A stretch of 64,000 nucleotides of DNA from Siderastrea siderea (lineage: Eukaryota > Cnidaria > Anthozoa > Scleractinia > Rhizangiidae): the NCBI GenBank assembly GCA_964030785.1, contig OZ034967.1, positions 52,667,533-52,731,532 on the forward strand, written 5' to 3'. The notes under the pieces are model-generated. The model was not told the origin of the DNA and did no database searches. It saw nothing but the letters and a program-made list of their open reading frames with translations. Each line of letters opens with the position of its first letter. Within the stretch, counting starts at the first letter, position 1. Below, in pieces: positions 13,501 to 27,500 of this stretch. Position numbers and translations under genes: made by a program.

Positions 13501-16500
13501 ACACTTTTCGAAAGGGAACGAGCCAAAGAAAGCCCCGAAATATATTTCAGAGCGAAAAGTTTCAGGACTATTTTTGAGAAACGAGCACCAGTTTATTCCT
13601 TGGAGGCTACGCTTTTAGGCTTGGCTAAATCTATATATTATATCTACCATTTTTTGTCCCGTAACAGCAGAGATTTGGAAAACGATTTTATCATAAAATT
13701 AAACGCTAAAAAAGTTTTAAAACTCATTTTAAAAAACTCTTAAAAAAGCAGACGACGTTTCGAGGCTACCCTACGCCATTATCAAGTCAAAAAGGTGATA
13801 GTTAAAACAAGAATATATAAAACGTGAAAACAATAAAAATAGTTGTGTGTCCAGTGGGCATAATAGTCTAGTGGGTTAGTGCTATATTTTGCGAAAATCG
13901 TTACAGACCGGACAAAAGCACCAAACTTGGCACACTTAGTCTTTGAAGCATGGGCTTTAAGAAAATCCAATGCTCCAAAAAAAATATTTGCACTTAAAGG
14001 TGAAAATGACGTCATTTGTTACGTCACTCTTGTGTTTGGCTGTTTCTGATTTTGTGTGTTATATACTAATGAACAACATTCGGGTAAGGGCTTTCTCGCA
14101 CTTAATCGGACAGAAAAGTGCAAAACGTTTTGGCAATACTTTTTAATACAATAATATCAATTAATACACGGGCCTTTTCATAAATTGTAAATATATTTGT
14201 TGTTTTTTTTGCCGAATCGCGCAAATTAAGGGCATGATTCTAAAATTTTTTAATTATCCGACTGCATCACTTTTCCTTCAATGGATAAACTCTCTAAAAA
14301 ATCAGATAACATTGCTGTAATATTATAGACAATTTTTTTTGTGAGATAGTCTTAGCTCGCTTAGAAGCTGAGATAATAGCACGCGCCTGCATAACACCAG
14401 CGGAGGTTAAAGCAAACTACTCGCCTGGAAAATTTCAGCGGGAAACTCGTGTGTGACTGGATTGCCGCAGCAGGGTAAGTTGCACCGTATTTCATACTTC
14501 CTTCGAACAAAAAATATACAATACGGAATATTCTTTTAAAAATAAGTCTGTCACTCAATTTCCTAACGAAAGAAGGCGCTACCGCATTGCTTAATATTAT
14601 TTCCTCATTTTCATATCTTGTCCAAATACAAGAAACTGGTTTCAAGGATACAAACGCACACTCTTCAACTTTAGCATTGCAAAATCGCCGTATACTTGCC
14701 TTGTACTCTTGTTTTCTGATTGATTACCAAATTAAACGGCTGAGATTCAATTCTGGTGAGCTTTATTTGCGAAGAGTTAGCTCGGTTTTGTTTATAATTC
14801 GCATTACATGCGGTCAGTAGTTCCACGTGGCAAAATGAAATTGACCACTCTTGCTGCACGAATAAAGAAACAGAACACGCATTATAAAGATTCTTGATAA
14901 TATACTTCTCGAGGAGGTTTGCAAAGAAAATGTTTCTGAAGAACTTTTTTTTTCCACTGCAATTATCTTTTTTATATATTTTGTTTTGGTTTCTAGAGTT
15001 CATGATACAAATTACAGTTTGTTACGTGGTAGGTTTGTATTTCTTAGAACAATATGTGACTATGGACTGGACCTTATGTGTTATATGCCAAGAAAAATCA
15101 TCAGAGCCACTTTCAAGCCCACAGCATTCTGCAAACAGGCGTGATCCTCTTTGTGTATACAGCGATTTTATTGAAAATTTGTCAGAATTCGAAAAATTAA
15201 ATGCAATTCCTGTAAAGTCTGGTATCGCATTAGCAGATGTGTCTGAGAGATCCGCAGAGGCCTTCTTGAGAAACAAAGCATTATGGCATCGCTCTTGTCA
15301 TCAAAAATTTAACAACTCGAAACTTGAAAGAGAGCAAACCAGGAAGCGCAAATTAGAGGCAGAAGAGACAAATGGCAACGAAAGCACAGATGGTGAAATA
15401 AGAAGATCAAAACGAAAGTACCTTGAAAGTTCCCGTCGTGACAGCAGTAACTGTATTTTCTGCGACCAAAATTCAGGAAAGCTTCATGAATATAGCACAT
15501 TTTCATCGGATACGTCCCTCAGAAATATGGCTCAGGAAATGGAAGACACCGTAATGGTGGCTAAAATCAGTGGTGGCGACTTAGTAGCTATCGGAGCTAA
15601 ATATCATCTCCAGTGCCTAACTGCCTATAGAAACAAATATCGCTCATATGTTAGACAGCATGAAACCCGGCTAAATATCTTAAGAGAAAGAAAGAAAGCT
15701 AGAGCATTTGCTGAACTTGAATCATACTTTGAAGAATCGCTTAATGCAGGAATTTCCATCTTTCAGTTATCCGAACTGCATACCTTGTACCAAAAGCGTC
15801 TTAAGGAACTCGGAGAAGACATTTCCGTCAACAAAACTCGTCTAAAGGAGAAGCTGCTCGATCACTTTTCTGGTATGGGACTACAGGAGCAATTTGATGG
15901 AAAAAATACTGTTTTAGTATTTCCTGAAGGCATGCAACAGACGATTAAAGATATGTACCTTAATCTTAACTATGACGATGAGGTGCTTCTACTGGCTAAG
16001 GTTGCAAAGATTTGCCGGAATGAAATTCTTTCTGTGAATACTTCGTTTTCTGGAGCTTTCTCGCATGATTGTCAATGTAGCATCACACCCATCACAAACG
16101 AGCTCATTTCCATGATTCTATATGGGCTAAACATTGAAGATGAGGCGAAAGACTCTCAAGCCTGTCTCACTATCTCCCAGTTTCTTTTGTTCAACAGCAA
16201 GAAACGAGGAAAACATTCTTCTACTCAAAACAGACATTCTCCTGAACAAGAACCTCCCCTTCCTGTGTATATTGGACTGAACATTCATAGTAAGACACGA
16301 AGTAAAGGGCTTGTCGACCAGATGGCAAAATTGGGTATCAGTGTATCCTACGACAGAATTTGTCAGATTGAAAATAACCTTGCGCTCTCAGTATGTCAAC
16401 AGTTCAAGGAAGACAGCGTTGTTTGCCCGTTAAACTTGCGAAAAGGAATTTTTACTGTTGGAGCACTGGATAACATCGATCACAACCCTTCATCTACAAC

Positions 16501-19500
16501 AGCAGAGGGTTCCTTGCATGGGACTGGAATTAGCATCATGCAATTTCCGACACAAGAGAATGAAGGTACCTGCAGAGAAGCATCTTTTTCACAAACTGCA
16601 AACTCTAAAGAGAAACCGAGTCTTCCAGAAGCTTTCGCAAATGTGCCACCCATACATGTCACGGACACAACAACTGTGCCATCTGTATCGAATACAACTG
16701 AGTACAGTGGAGGGATGGCGATTAAGCAAGCTATTGACATAGAAAAAGGCTGGATAAAGCAAAGTGTCGAGCTCCTCAGATTGGAAACACTTCGCAAGGG
16801 TCAGCCAATTTCGTGGGCCGCCTACCACGCTTCTCTTCAGCCCCCCGTTGAGCATCTACCCTCAATTATTGCAATGCTTCCCATCTTCCTTGAGAAAGCA
16901 GACTCGCCTGCAATGGTTAAACACGGGCTGGATATCGTTAGAAACGTTACCAGGTTCTTGAATGCTGGACAAGTTCCAGTTCTTGCTTGTGACTGTCCTA
17001 TCTTTGCGATCTCCAAAAAAATTCAGTGGAGCATGCCGCAGTTGTATGGAGAAGACAAATTCCTTATAATGTTCGGAGGGCTCCATATCGAGAAAGCCCT
17101 ATGGAATGCACTTGGAGATCTCCTACGTGGTTCAGGCTGGACAGATGTCTTGACTGAAGCGGGAATAGCAACGTCCGGTACAGCCGATTCATTTTTAAGA
17201 GCAGCCCACATTACTCGGACACGACACATGCATCAGGTTACGGCACTGGCGCTAGCTAAGCTACAACAAGAGGCTTTTTTGAAAAGCAGAGAGCATGATT
17301 TGGAAAAATGGCGACAAGAAATGATGGAAGCATGCCCAACATTCCACTTCTGGGACATGATTCTGAGAACAGAAATAGTTGTCTTGGCGTTTATACGATC
17401 GCACAGAGAGCGAGACTTTACTCTGTACATAGAGTGTCTAAAAGAACTTACGTTCTTATTCTTCGCTTTGGATCACGTTAACTACAGTCGCTGGGTTAGT
17501 GTCCATCTACGAGATATGCAATCATTGCCTGACAAACTGAGGGACATTTTCAGCAAGTTCTGGGTCGTTCAGAAGACATCTACGAGATTTTCAGCAATCC
17601 CAATTGATCAGGCCCACGAACAGGTAAACGCGAAAGTCAAGGGTAGCGGAGGAGTTGTGGGGCTTACGGAAAACCCGGCTGCATTGAGCAGATGGCTAAT
17701 TTCTGGCCCAGAAATGGCAAGGCTTGTCACACAGTTTGATGAGCAATACATGCCACAACCAAATCGAGAGGATACTAGTCACCATGAAGAAGGTCTGTCA
17801 CAACAGGTGAAGTTTCAGCAACAAGTTAACAACCTTGTTAATCAAATTAACAGATGCGGCAATCCGTTTGACGAGAAATGCCAAGAACTGCTTGTCCTAA
17901 ATACCAGAGAGTGTGCAGCAGAGAATGTTGTGACATCAGTGTGCACCATTGAAGAAGTAGGAAAACGACAATTTGAAACGTTCAAGAGAGAAGTTCTTGA
18001 GGAAAGAACGAAACCAATCAGCACCGCCATTAAAAGAAATTCATTGCCATTATTTAGCACAACGAAGCACAAAGTTCGTTCGTCAACAAATAAAATCAAA
18101 GCAATTCAGAATGACGTCGGACTGTTCAGTCGCTTGTATATCAGTACCCAGCAGCGTGAAGGAGACCTTGACGAATTCTTCGCCCACGAGAACCATGCCT
18201 ATCCCCCTTCAATATCCAATTTTGGCAAGCTTCGTTTGGGTGATAAGTCGGACTTGCTTAAGATGTTGCAAGATACAGGGACAAAACCAGATGATTGCAG
18301 GTTTGAGTGTAAAATCTTTGATGGTGGCGCACTGATTCATTTTCTTAGCCCAAAGAATGCAACACTGCTGTTTTCAGAATATTCACACCAAATCTTTTTA
18401 CCATTTCTGGAGAGGGAACTCTCAACTGTCAAACGAGTGGATGTGGTATGGGATCGATATTTGACAGATAGCCTGAAGAACTGCACAAGGGAGAAGCGTG
18501 GGCCCGGTGTTCGGGTGAAAGTTGGTCCCCAGGCTAGAGTGCCAAAGAATTGGAATGCCTTTCATAGAGATTCCACGAACAAAGATGAGTTGTTTAACTA
18601 TCTTTCCGAAGAAGTGGATCATGTTCAGTGGGATTGCTCGAGGGAAATCTATATCACAAAAGGTAGTTTGGTAATTGCCAAGGGTGGTGGCAAGCCAATG
18701 TTTGACTGCACTCATGAAGAGGCGGACACTAGAGTTATAGTTCATTTGCTTCATGCTCTTGAAAACGGGCAGAGCAGAGTTGAAATTCGAACAGTTGACA
18801 CAGATGTTGTTGTTTTACTGATCGGTAAATTCTTTGATGTACAAGCGAAATATCCCCTAGTTGACATATGGGTGGCCTTTGGAGTTGGCAAGCATTTTCA
18901 ATACATCCATGTCAATTCCGTCTGCAGGAAATTAGGCAAAGATCAATCAGAGTCCTTTCCTGCTTTCCACGCCTTTTCAGGCTGTGATACAACTTCGTCA
19001 TTTTGTGGAAAGGGCAAGAAATCTGCTTTACAAACATGGCGATCCTTCCCTGAGGCCACTGAAGCCTTTTTCACATGCAACAAAACCCGTTTGTTGCAGT
19101 AAACTATTCTTCGCCACATTTCAAGACGCTAGAGAGACTTACAGTGCTGATGTACGACAAGAGAAGTACTTTCCATTCTGTAAATGCCGCTCGGAGGGAG
19201 CTGTTCTCCAAGAAGGGAAGGACTATTGAAAAAATCCCCCCTACACAAGTAAGTACTGTAGTGGGATATCGCTGGTTTCCGAGTGCATTTTAAAAGACTT
19301 TTTTCTTAACAAGAATACATTTGCTTGCAGAATGCTTTGTTATTGCATGTTCAAAGAGCTGCATACCAGGCCGGGATTTGGGCAACGTGTGCAGAGACCC
19401 AACCTAACATTCCTTCACCAGCAGCCTGGGGATGGAAATGGAACGAGGAGAGCTGGGAGCCAGTGTGGGCGACAGTTCCAGAGGCGGCCAAAGCCTGCAA

Positions 19501-22500
19501 GCAGCTTATTAAATGTGCATGCCAACTAAAATGCTCCTCGAGGTGTAGCTGCCACCGAGCGAGCCTGACTTGTACGGAATTGTGCTCATGTAAATGTACA
19601 GAATGAAAGGCTATAAGCATAAATTATCACAAGGGATACCAGCCTGAAACAAATATTAATTATTGAAGTTTGATACAAGTGCATCTAGTAATTGAAATTT
19701 TAAAGAGTAGGAACAGTTCTTTAATCGTGATATTTTAATGTAATGATATTTAGGGCTCTGAGTAGTTAAGCAAAACACCCAGCGTGCGCATGGGTAATGA
19801 GTATAGAGTTTTTTGTCATCCTCGGTTTCACGTTTTTCATTCACGTATACAACAATGTACAGCATTAAGTTCTTATAACATTGCAAAAATTGTGTTTGCA
19901 ATAAATGCGATTGCTTAAAGCATTACCTTGAACACAATTTACTCGATAACATTGAATACCCTGGCTTCTGCCTGGCCAAATGTTAATAAATGACATGCAA
20001 ATATGCAGTCGATTTCTATAGTACGAAATCATCCTTTCTTGTAATCCATATTCTTGAAGCATTAGATTTTCTTAAAGCTTATACCCAAATCACTAAGTGT
20101 GCCAAATTTGGTGCTTTTGTCCGGTCTGTAACGATGATTTCGCTAACCTGCTTGACTTAGACATTTTTTACCAAATTTGTAATTTTTGTGTTTTTATAGA
20201 TGAAAATTAACTTAAATGCACTTATTTTTCCTGTTGGGCATTTTTTTGCACCATTTTATTGTTTTTCAGTACTTTTACGTAATTTTTGGCGGTTTTCTTA
20301 CGTTTTGGAAAAATTTTCAAATCCAAGATGGCGGATCGAAGATAACAAATGTTGTCGATTTCTGTGATGACGTAATTGTCCTTTCTCGCGATCCATGTTC
20401 TTGGAGCATTGGATTTTCTTAAAGGCCATGCCTCAAAGACTAAGTGTGCCAAATTTGGTGCTTTTGTCCGGTCTGTAACGATGATTTCGCTAACCCGCCT
20501 GACTATAATACCCAAAGTAAAACAATAGAAAACTAAAAATTCTAATTAAAATAGGAAAATGTCAAGTAAATAGTTTGGCGTGGATGGAGTCACTTTGCGT
20601 GTTGAGAGAAGGATTAATGTCCCTTATAAACAGCATCTCGTATACTAGACAGTCATGGAATGTATAAAAGAAGAAAATGAATATTTATACCAGAAGTGGA
20701 TGCTTCTTTTGTGGCTGAAAAAGTAAAAGCAGGTGTTCTAAAATTTAAAAAAAAGGTAGAAAGGCTCTTAATATGAAAAGAAGGTGTTCTAAAATTTAAA
20801 AAAAAAGGTAGAAAGGCTCTTAATATTAAAAGAGGGGAGGTAAAAATAATGGTAGAGACAAAAACAAGTGGAAAAGATGCTATTATAATAAAACAAGGAG
20901 AAGGAATGTAGAAAAGACGACAATGGATATTTACCAGCGGTAGTTGATTCTCCTGGTGCTGACAAAGAAAAACATATCATTTTTTCTTCTTTTCTTAAAT
21001 AATGACAGCACCTTCTCTCTTTTAATTCTATTTAACATTTTTCTTTACTTTTTCAGCCCCAGAGGAATCGTCTACACCTGGTAAATATTCGACATTTTTT
21101 CCTTTTCTACATTCAATTCCCTCGATTAAATAAAACCTTTTCTCCCTCTTTTTTTAATATTTCTACCATTTTTTATCAGCGCCAGAAGAATCAACTAAAG
21201 CCGGTAAATATTCCTCCGTTTGCCTTTTGCATATACTACTCTCGTCTTATTATACCATTACCTTCCCCGTAGTTTCATAATTCTGAAAAGTTTTCTTTTT
21301 TTCCTGTCAGCCTCAGAGGAATCAGTTACTACTGGTATGTATTAATTTCCACTGTTTTTTTTATTTATTTATTTATACATTTCCTCTTATTTTATATTTT
21401 ATCAACATATATCTTCTCCATCAACTCAACTTCATTTTTTTCTTTGTCAGCACCAGGAGAATCAACTACCGCCGCTGGTAAATATCCGTTTTCTTCTTTT
21501 CTACATTCCTTCTTCTTGTTTTATTATAATAGCATCTTCTCCACTTGTTTTTGTTTCTAACATCATTTTTCCTCTCCTCTTTTAATATTAAGAGCATCCC
21601 CACCTTTTTTTTTTAATTTCGAACACCTTCTTTCCCTTTTTCAGCCACAAAAGAAGCGTCTACGTCTGGGATAAAAATCATTTTCTTCCTTTTTACATTC
21701 CATGTTCTTGTTTCAATTAAATCATCCTTGCCTTCCTCTTGTTAAATTTATTTGTTATGTCATATTTTTTTCTTTGTCAGCGTTAGAAGAATCAACTACA
21801 GCTGGTAAATATTTTTCTTTTCTCTCCTTCTTTTCCTATTCTAGCTCATTTTATTGTACCATCATAGTTACCATGTTTTAATATTTTTGTCATTTTCTTT
21901 TTTCTTTGTCAGCCTCAGAAGAATCAACTACAGCGGGTAAATACATTTCTTCGCCATCGTTTTAAACTTCCAACATAGGTTTTTCGCTTTCTTTGTCAGT
22001 CCCAGGAGAATCGAGTAATGCTTGTTAAAATTCGTTTTCTTTTTTCATTTTCTTGTACCTACTTCTTGATTTATTTATGTTCGTTATCGTTATATAGGTC
22101 TAACATTTTCTATTCCGCTGTCAGTACCAGAAGAATCAACTACTGCTGGCAAATTTTCGTTTTCAGTTCTCCTTTTTCAAATACCTTCTTGACAGCATAC
22201 TCGTCATCGTTTTGTATTTCTAACGTTATTTTTTCCTTTACTTTTTCAGCCCCAGAAGAATCATCTACTCCTGGTAAATACTTATGGTCTTCTTTTAGCA
22301 TTCCATTTTCTCGTTTTCTAAGTCTTTATGCATTCCAAACTATTATTTTTGTTTTTCAGCCTCAGAAGAATCAACTACTGTTGGTAAATATTCATCATCC
22401 TTTCCTGTTTTTTTGTTTGTTTGTTATCTTATTGATCCCTGTTTCTTGATTTATTTAACATCAATTTTTTATCTTTTTTGTAACATTCTCGTGTTCTTTG

Positions 22501-23229
22501 CCAGCACCCTTGACTATTTTTAGTATATATCTTCTTGTTTCTTCATTTATGTAAGCAGTGCCTCTTCTTGTTTTATTCTGATATCATCTTTTCTGTTGTT
22601 GCTGTTGTTATTTTTTTTGGTGTTTCTGACATTTTTTCCTTTGTTAGTCGTATAAAAATCATTGACCTAATTAGAGATAGTCAACAGCCACCAAACTTCG
22701 TGACTTTAACTACAATCCTCTCAAAACCATTCATTGTCCACGGAACTAAATGTAGCGACACCACTGTGCTGAACATAGACAGAGCAATCATAAATGTCCA
22801 AAAAATTTAAGGCTACCATAAATAAACATTAAATTGCCTCACAAGTAAACACGTTATGCAAAAAAGTGATAATCCGTGAAACACGAAAACAAAAAGGAAT
22901 AACTATGAAACCAGTTTGACATGCAGAGTATGCTGAACTTGGACTCTTAGAAAGCCGTCTTCTCCTCCCCACACCTACCATTAAGTAGCCTCCAGGAAAA
23001 CGGCATTTCACGTTTCTTTCTTTCATTCCAGTAACAAAGTTTGCAGTCACGGAGAAGACTGAACCAGGTAGGTCAACACCAAGTGTACTCCACCCAATCA
23101 CAAATGCCAGTTATCAGCCACTACTTTGAACCGCTTATTTAAGCCGCCGCCTTTAAGTAACGTGTCTGATTTATATAAGTTCCGCTGAAAAGCATTCTGT
23201 TAAACATCTGGACAGTTTGACGCTTTTTG

Positions 23230-23260
<31 letters not shown>

Positions 23261-24526
23261 GGTATTTTTTTGCTATTATAGTTGCTATCGTACAAGCAAA
23301 TAGCCTTGTTTAATTCATTTGGTTGTTTAATATTTTCTTCCTTTTATTTCAAGCAGGATTAGGTCAAATTAAATTACATTCTACAGCTGCACCGGCACCT
23401 TCGGGTAGGAAGCAAGTTAGAATATTTTGCTCCTAATAATTTGCACGCTCTGATTGGCTACTCAAACTCGGAATAGTTAACAATTTTTCACCGAAGTGGA
23501 GATGAATAGCAAAAACTATCCCAAGTTTGAGTAAGCAATCAGAGCGCGCGAAAAACACTATCCACTGGTTTGACATATACTAAAATCTGCTATTCACCTC
23601 CCAGCATTGGTCTTGATTTTTGCGCGCGAGTTTTCCCTCATTTCTCAGAAAAAAGGAACTATTTGGTGCTGGCTATCCACTGGTTTGGTATATAATAAAC
23701 CGAATTATTCACCTCCCTGTCGGTGAAGAGTGGCAGATATCCACCACTATTTACCTCCACTTCGGTGAATAACTAAATAAAGTGTTATGATTTACTGAAA
23801 TGAAGTCACTGAACAATGCTTTAGGGTGGTGCTGTTTATTATGCAGTACATGCTAGGTGTTAGGCGTAACCATTAAAATGCGGTGTTCTTCAGCAGGGTT
23901 TTTTTTTTTGCGTGTGGTTCTATTTGTTTGGCAATATTTTGCAAAAAAGGGATTTTGCCAAGTTTCGTACTTGCACGTACGTTAAAGTGAAAAGAGACAA
24001 GACAGACATGTGTGCATCATCGTTTCGTTTCTTTCAGAAATTCCATGCGAGGATAATCCACTCGGGGCAGAAGAAGGAGGGAAGTTGCCAAGTTCAAGCT
24101 TCAAAGCCTCCACGAGTTTTTACGAATTCACTCCCTCAAATGGTCGATTGAATGGACCACTAGCTTGGTGCTCCGCGGAGACAACGCCTGGGGAAGAGTT
24201 CCTACAAATCCACGTACCTGATGCCCAAACGATCTGTGCAATCGCTACCCAGGGCACTGGCTATGTCCATGGTAACGAATATGTTACATCTTATATTTTG
24301 GAGTACTCCAAGGATGGGAATCAATGGCAAATACTTGAAGAAGATGGGAGTGCTAAGGTATCGCTCTTTTTCAAAGAAATTTTTATCCATGTAGATATTG
24401 TTAATCCCCAAACAATATTTCGATGCAACAGTCTGCCGCATTACGTACGTTTTCACAGACAGCCTTTTTAAAAACGGAAGTTATTTTCTGTCAATCATTT
24501 AACTGTTTAATCTACTTAATGCAATG

Positions 24527-24582
<56 letters not shown>

Positions 24583-27500
24583 GGTTTTTTTCCTGTAACT
24601 TTTATAGGGTTTTAAAATTTTTACATACATATCATGTAAAACAAAGGTTACGTTCGCGCCCGATGTACGCCGTCTTAACTTTTAGTACATCTAAGTATGT
24701 TATCACTGCTACATCATCATCGTCATCACCATCATCATCATCATCATGCCGAAGTTGCCTACAAATAGGATTCCATAGGAACTATTTTCGTGTTCTTCTT
24801 TGTTTTTTTTTGGTTGTTTTGTTTTGTTTTTTTCGTTTTCGTTTTTTTTTTTTTTTGCGTGAAACATGAAATGGCTGTCTCTCTCCTGAAAGGTCATCAA
24901 ACCTGGCATAATAAGCGTTCAAACTGGAGGCAGAAAGTTGATGATTAAATCAAGCAATGTTCGGTGGCTCATTGGACGGGTATTTTGTTTCTGCTATGGT
25001 TTAGGTGTTCGAGGGTAACAGACATTCTAAATCAACATCAAAACAAGTCTTACCAGTTCCCGTAGAAGCTAAATACATTCGTATATACCCAATGGAGTAT
25101 GAAGAGTGGATGTGTTTGAGGGCTGAGGTATATGGCAAAGGTACTCATTTGTTTGTGGGTCATTATATACTATACCCTGGATATTAAGCCGAACGCACGT
25201 TCTGATTGGTCACTCGATACTGATAAGAGTTTATTCGATACTGCTATAGAGCTTATTCTATAATGCTAAGAGCTTACAGCTGGTACCATACTGTATCCGC
25301 CACCAACGTTAATACAGCAATTTTAAGAGGGCCACCATAAAAGGTTTGCACACCTCTCTGTTATGGGCCTGAGATTTAACCGGCTTCGTAGATTTTTGTT
25401 TCAATTTCAACTTACGTGAGTTTCAGCACCAAGCCACTAGTTTTAAACATGTAGCTGGTTCTATTTCTCGTCACTTAATTTGGAAATGATTAGGGGAACA
25501 AGAAATGTGACGGTGTCATGTCATAACACATCTTTTTTTTTTCATAATTACAACTTATCATGGATCAGTGGGCCCTAGATTTCCTGATTTTGATGGCTTT
25601 TAATATTTATAAAGATTGTTTATATAAAGATGTAAGAAATTCGTTTAGCAACTTTCCCCCCTGTTATTACTACATTGCTTTTCTTTTTTGGTGTCTTGTT
25701 TGTTTGTGTATTTGTTTCATTTTACAATACTAAACACATAAAAATAAATTATTTTGAGTTCAATTAAGAAAATGTTTTAATCTGTGGGATAAAAAATCTT
25801 TTTTCTTTTTATTTATTATTTGTTTATATATATATTTTTTTTTTTGACAGAAGAACCACTGAAACCTCCTTTTCCAGCAGGTATGACAACAAATGATCTG
25901 ATTATTAGTTGATTCCGAAGTAAACATTGAAAACATCTAAACGCTAAAAAATTAAGGGTGGTTTATTTCCCTTTTTCTGTGCGGTAAAAAGTGATTGAAA
26001 AAAAAATACCCGATGAGAATAAAATTAAATTATCAAAATTAAATGAGAAGTAATTTAACTACGAACAAACAGAATAAATAACAATAAACAGAAATTTCGG
26101 TTTCAGATCTCTCTGTTCGGTTGTTTGAGAAGTTATCCCTAGTTATCAGTAGCCAGGCGTTGTTTTCAAAATTTGGTTTACATCTGATGCGGCTGGAAAG
26201 TCAGAAGCAGAAAGTTCGGTTTATTGTTCATCGTAAAACTAAAGAAAATTCTCTTTCTTAGCTCTAGGAGAAAAAGAAACAACTGCTTCACCAATCGGTA
26301 AGTAGTAGCTACAATTGTGGCCAAGTCTGTATGAGACTGGCTGGTGAATGAATGAATGAATGAATAACCTTTATTTAAACACGATAGAAAGTTAAAGCAC
26401 AATGCTTGTGGGGTCGTGTATTAACTAAATATTACTAAATACTAATAAACTAATATGGCTGGTTTTACGTAAAGGCTAAAAAGCGCAGTTTTAATTGAGT
26501 GTCGTAAAAACCAAAACCAAAGCAATTACTCTAGACCAATCACAAAAGACTTAAACAACACGCTGAACCCGGCAATCAGGACTGGAAGCAAACACATCTC
26601 ATCGGCGTCAAGCGTTAAAAAGCGTGAACGAGCAAGTCAGGATTGGTTTTGGTTTTGAATGAAAAGACAAATCCAATCATTTATAGGTAGTTTCTATAAG
26701 AAGTTACTTCACAAGACTGAATCATTTCACAGACAATTACAAAGAATCGAAAGGTTGTTTTGAAGTACATGTGCGATGACTTTTTTGTTTTTCCCGCTTC
26801 TCGGAACGTCTACCTGAAAGCCTCGACAGGTGTACTCCATCCAGTTCCAAACTGTGCAGCTAAAAATATCGAACGTGGGCTACTGTAAGCCATTTTTTAA
26901 CCTCTCATTCATCTTCTTCCCTATTACTTTTATTTGTTCGTGTAAGCAGAGAAGGAAACCACTAGTCCAACTTCATCAGGTAAGAGCCAGGCATGATGGT
27001 TAAAAAGAGATTAAATGTCCAATTTTTCGATAAAACTCTTAACTAAGCCACGTTACAATTTTTATCACTGCTATTTACCTTTTTGTTTATTTTTTTTTCT
27101 TTTTTACCTTTTTGTTTATGTTTTTATGGTCTAACAGAGGAGGAAACCACTGGTCCAACAACATCAGGTATAATACTAGCCACTGTAACGGTTATGTAAA
27201 GGTAATAGTCCATCTTTGCGTTAAGCAGTGTAGTTTAATGGTTACCCGGGGTACTCAATCAAGTTTCGTTCACAGAGGCTCCACCCCGAGGTTCAAACCC
27301 CCACCTCTTCACACATTTTCGCTTTTATCGAAACAGTCTATGCACTGTACCTCTTCTATACACCAATGCTAAAGTGAACCAACCAGGAGGATGTTTTTCA
27401 TCTCGAATCAGCTAAGCGATGAATGAAATATAAAAAAACGGTACCGATAAGTGTAATAGGTCCGTCAAGTGATCTGGCATCTCCTGTATTATAAGAAGTA

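Larger units (their letters stand above)
13865..20504 (+). mobile_element. 6.6-kb DNA transposon with terminal inverted repeats
   Basis: The ends are inverted copies: the left has TGCGAAAATCGTTACAGACC and continues through a GGACAAAAGCACCAAACTTGG segment; the right end is its complement, finishing TAACCCGCCTGACT. The outer ends pair as AGTC...GGGTTAG. A 5-bp ATAAT duplication flanks it (13860-13864 and 20505-20509). It carries one large spliced reading frame. The similarity of the arms (over about 110 bases) suggests fairly recent insertion. I cannot place it in a named superfamily. Confidence 0.85.
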
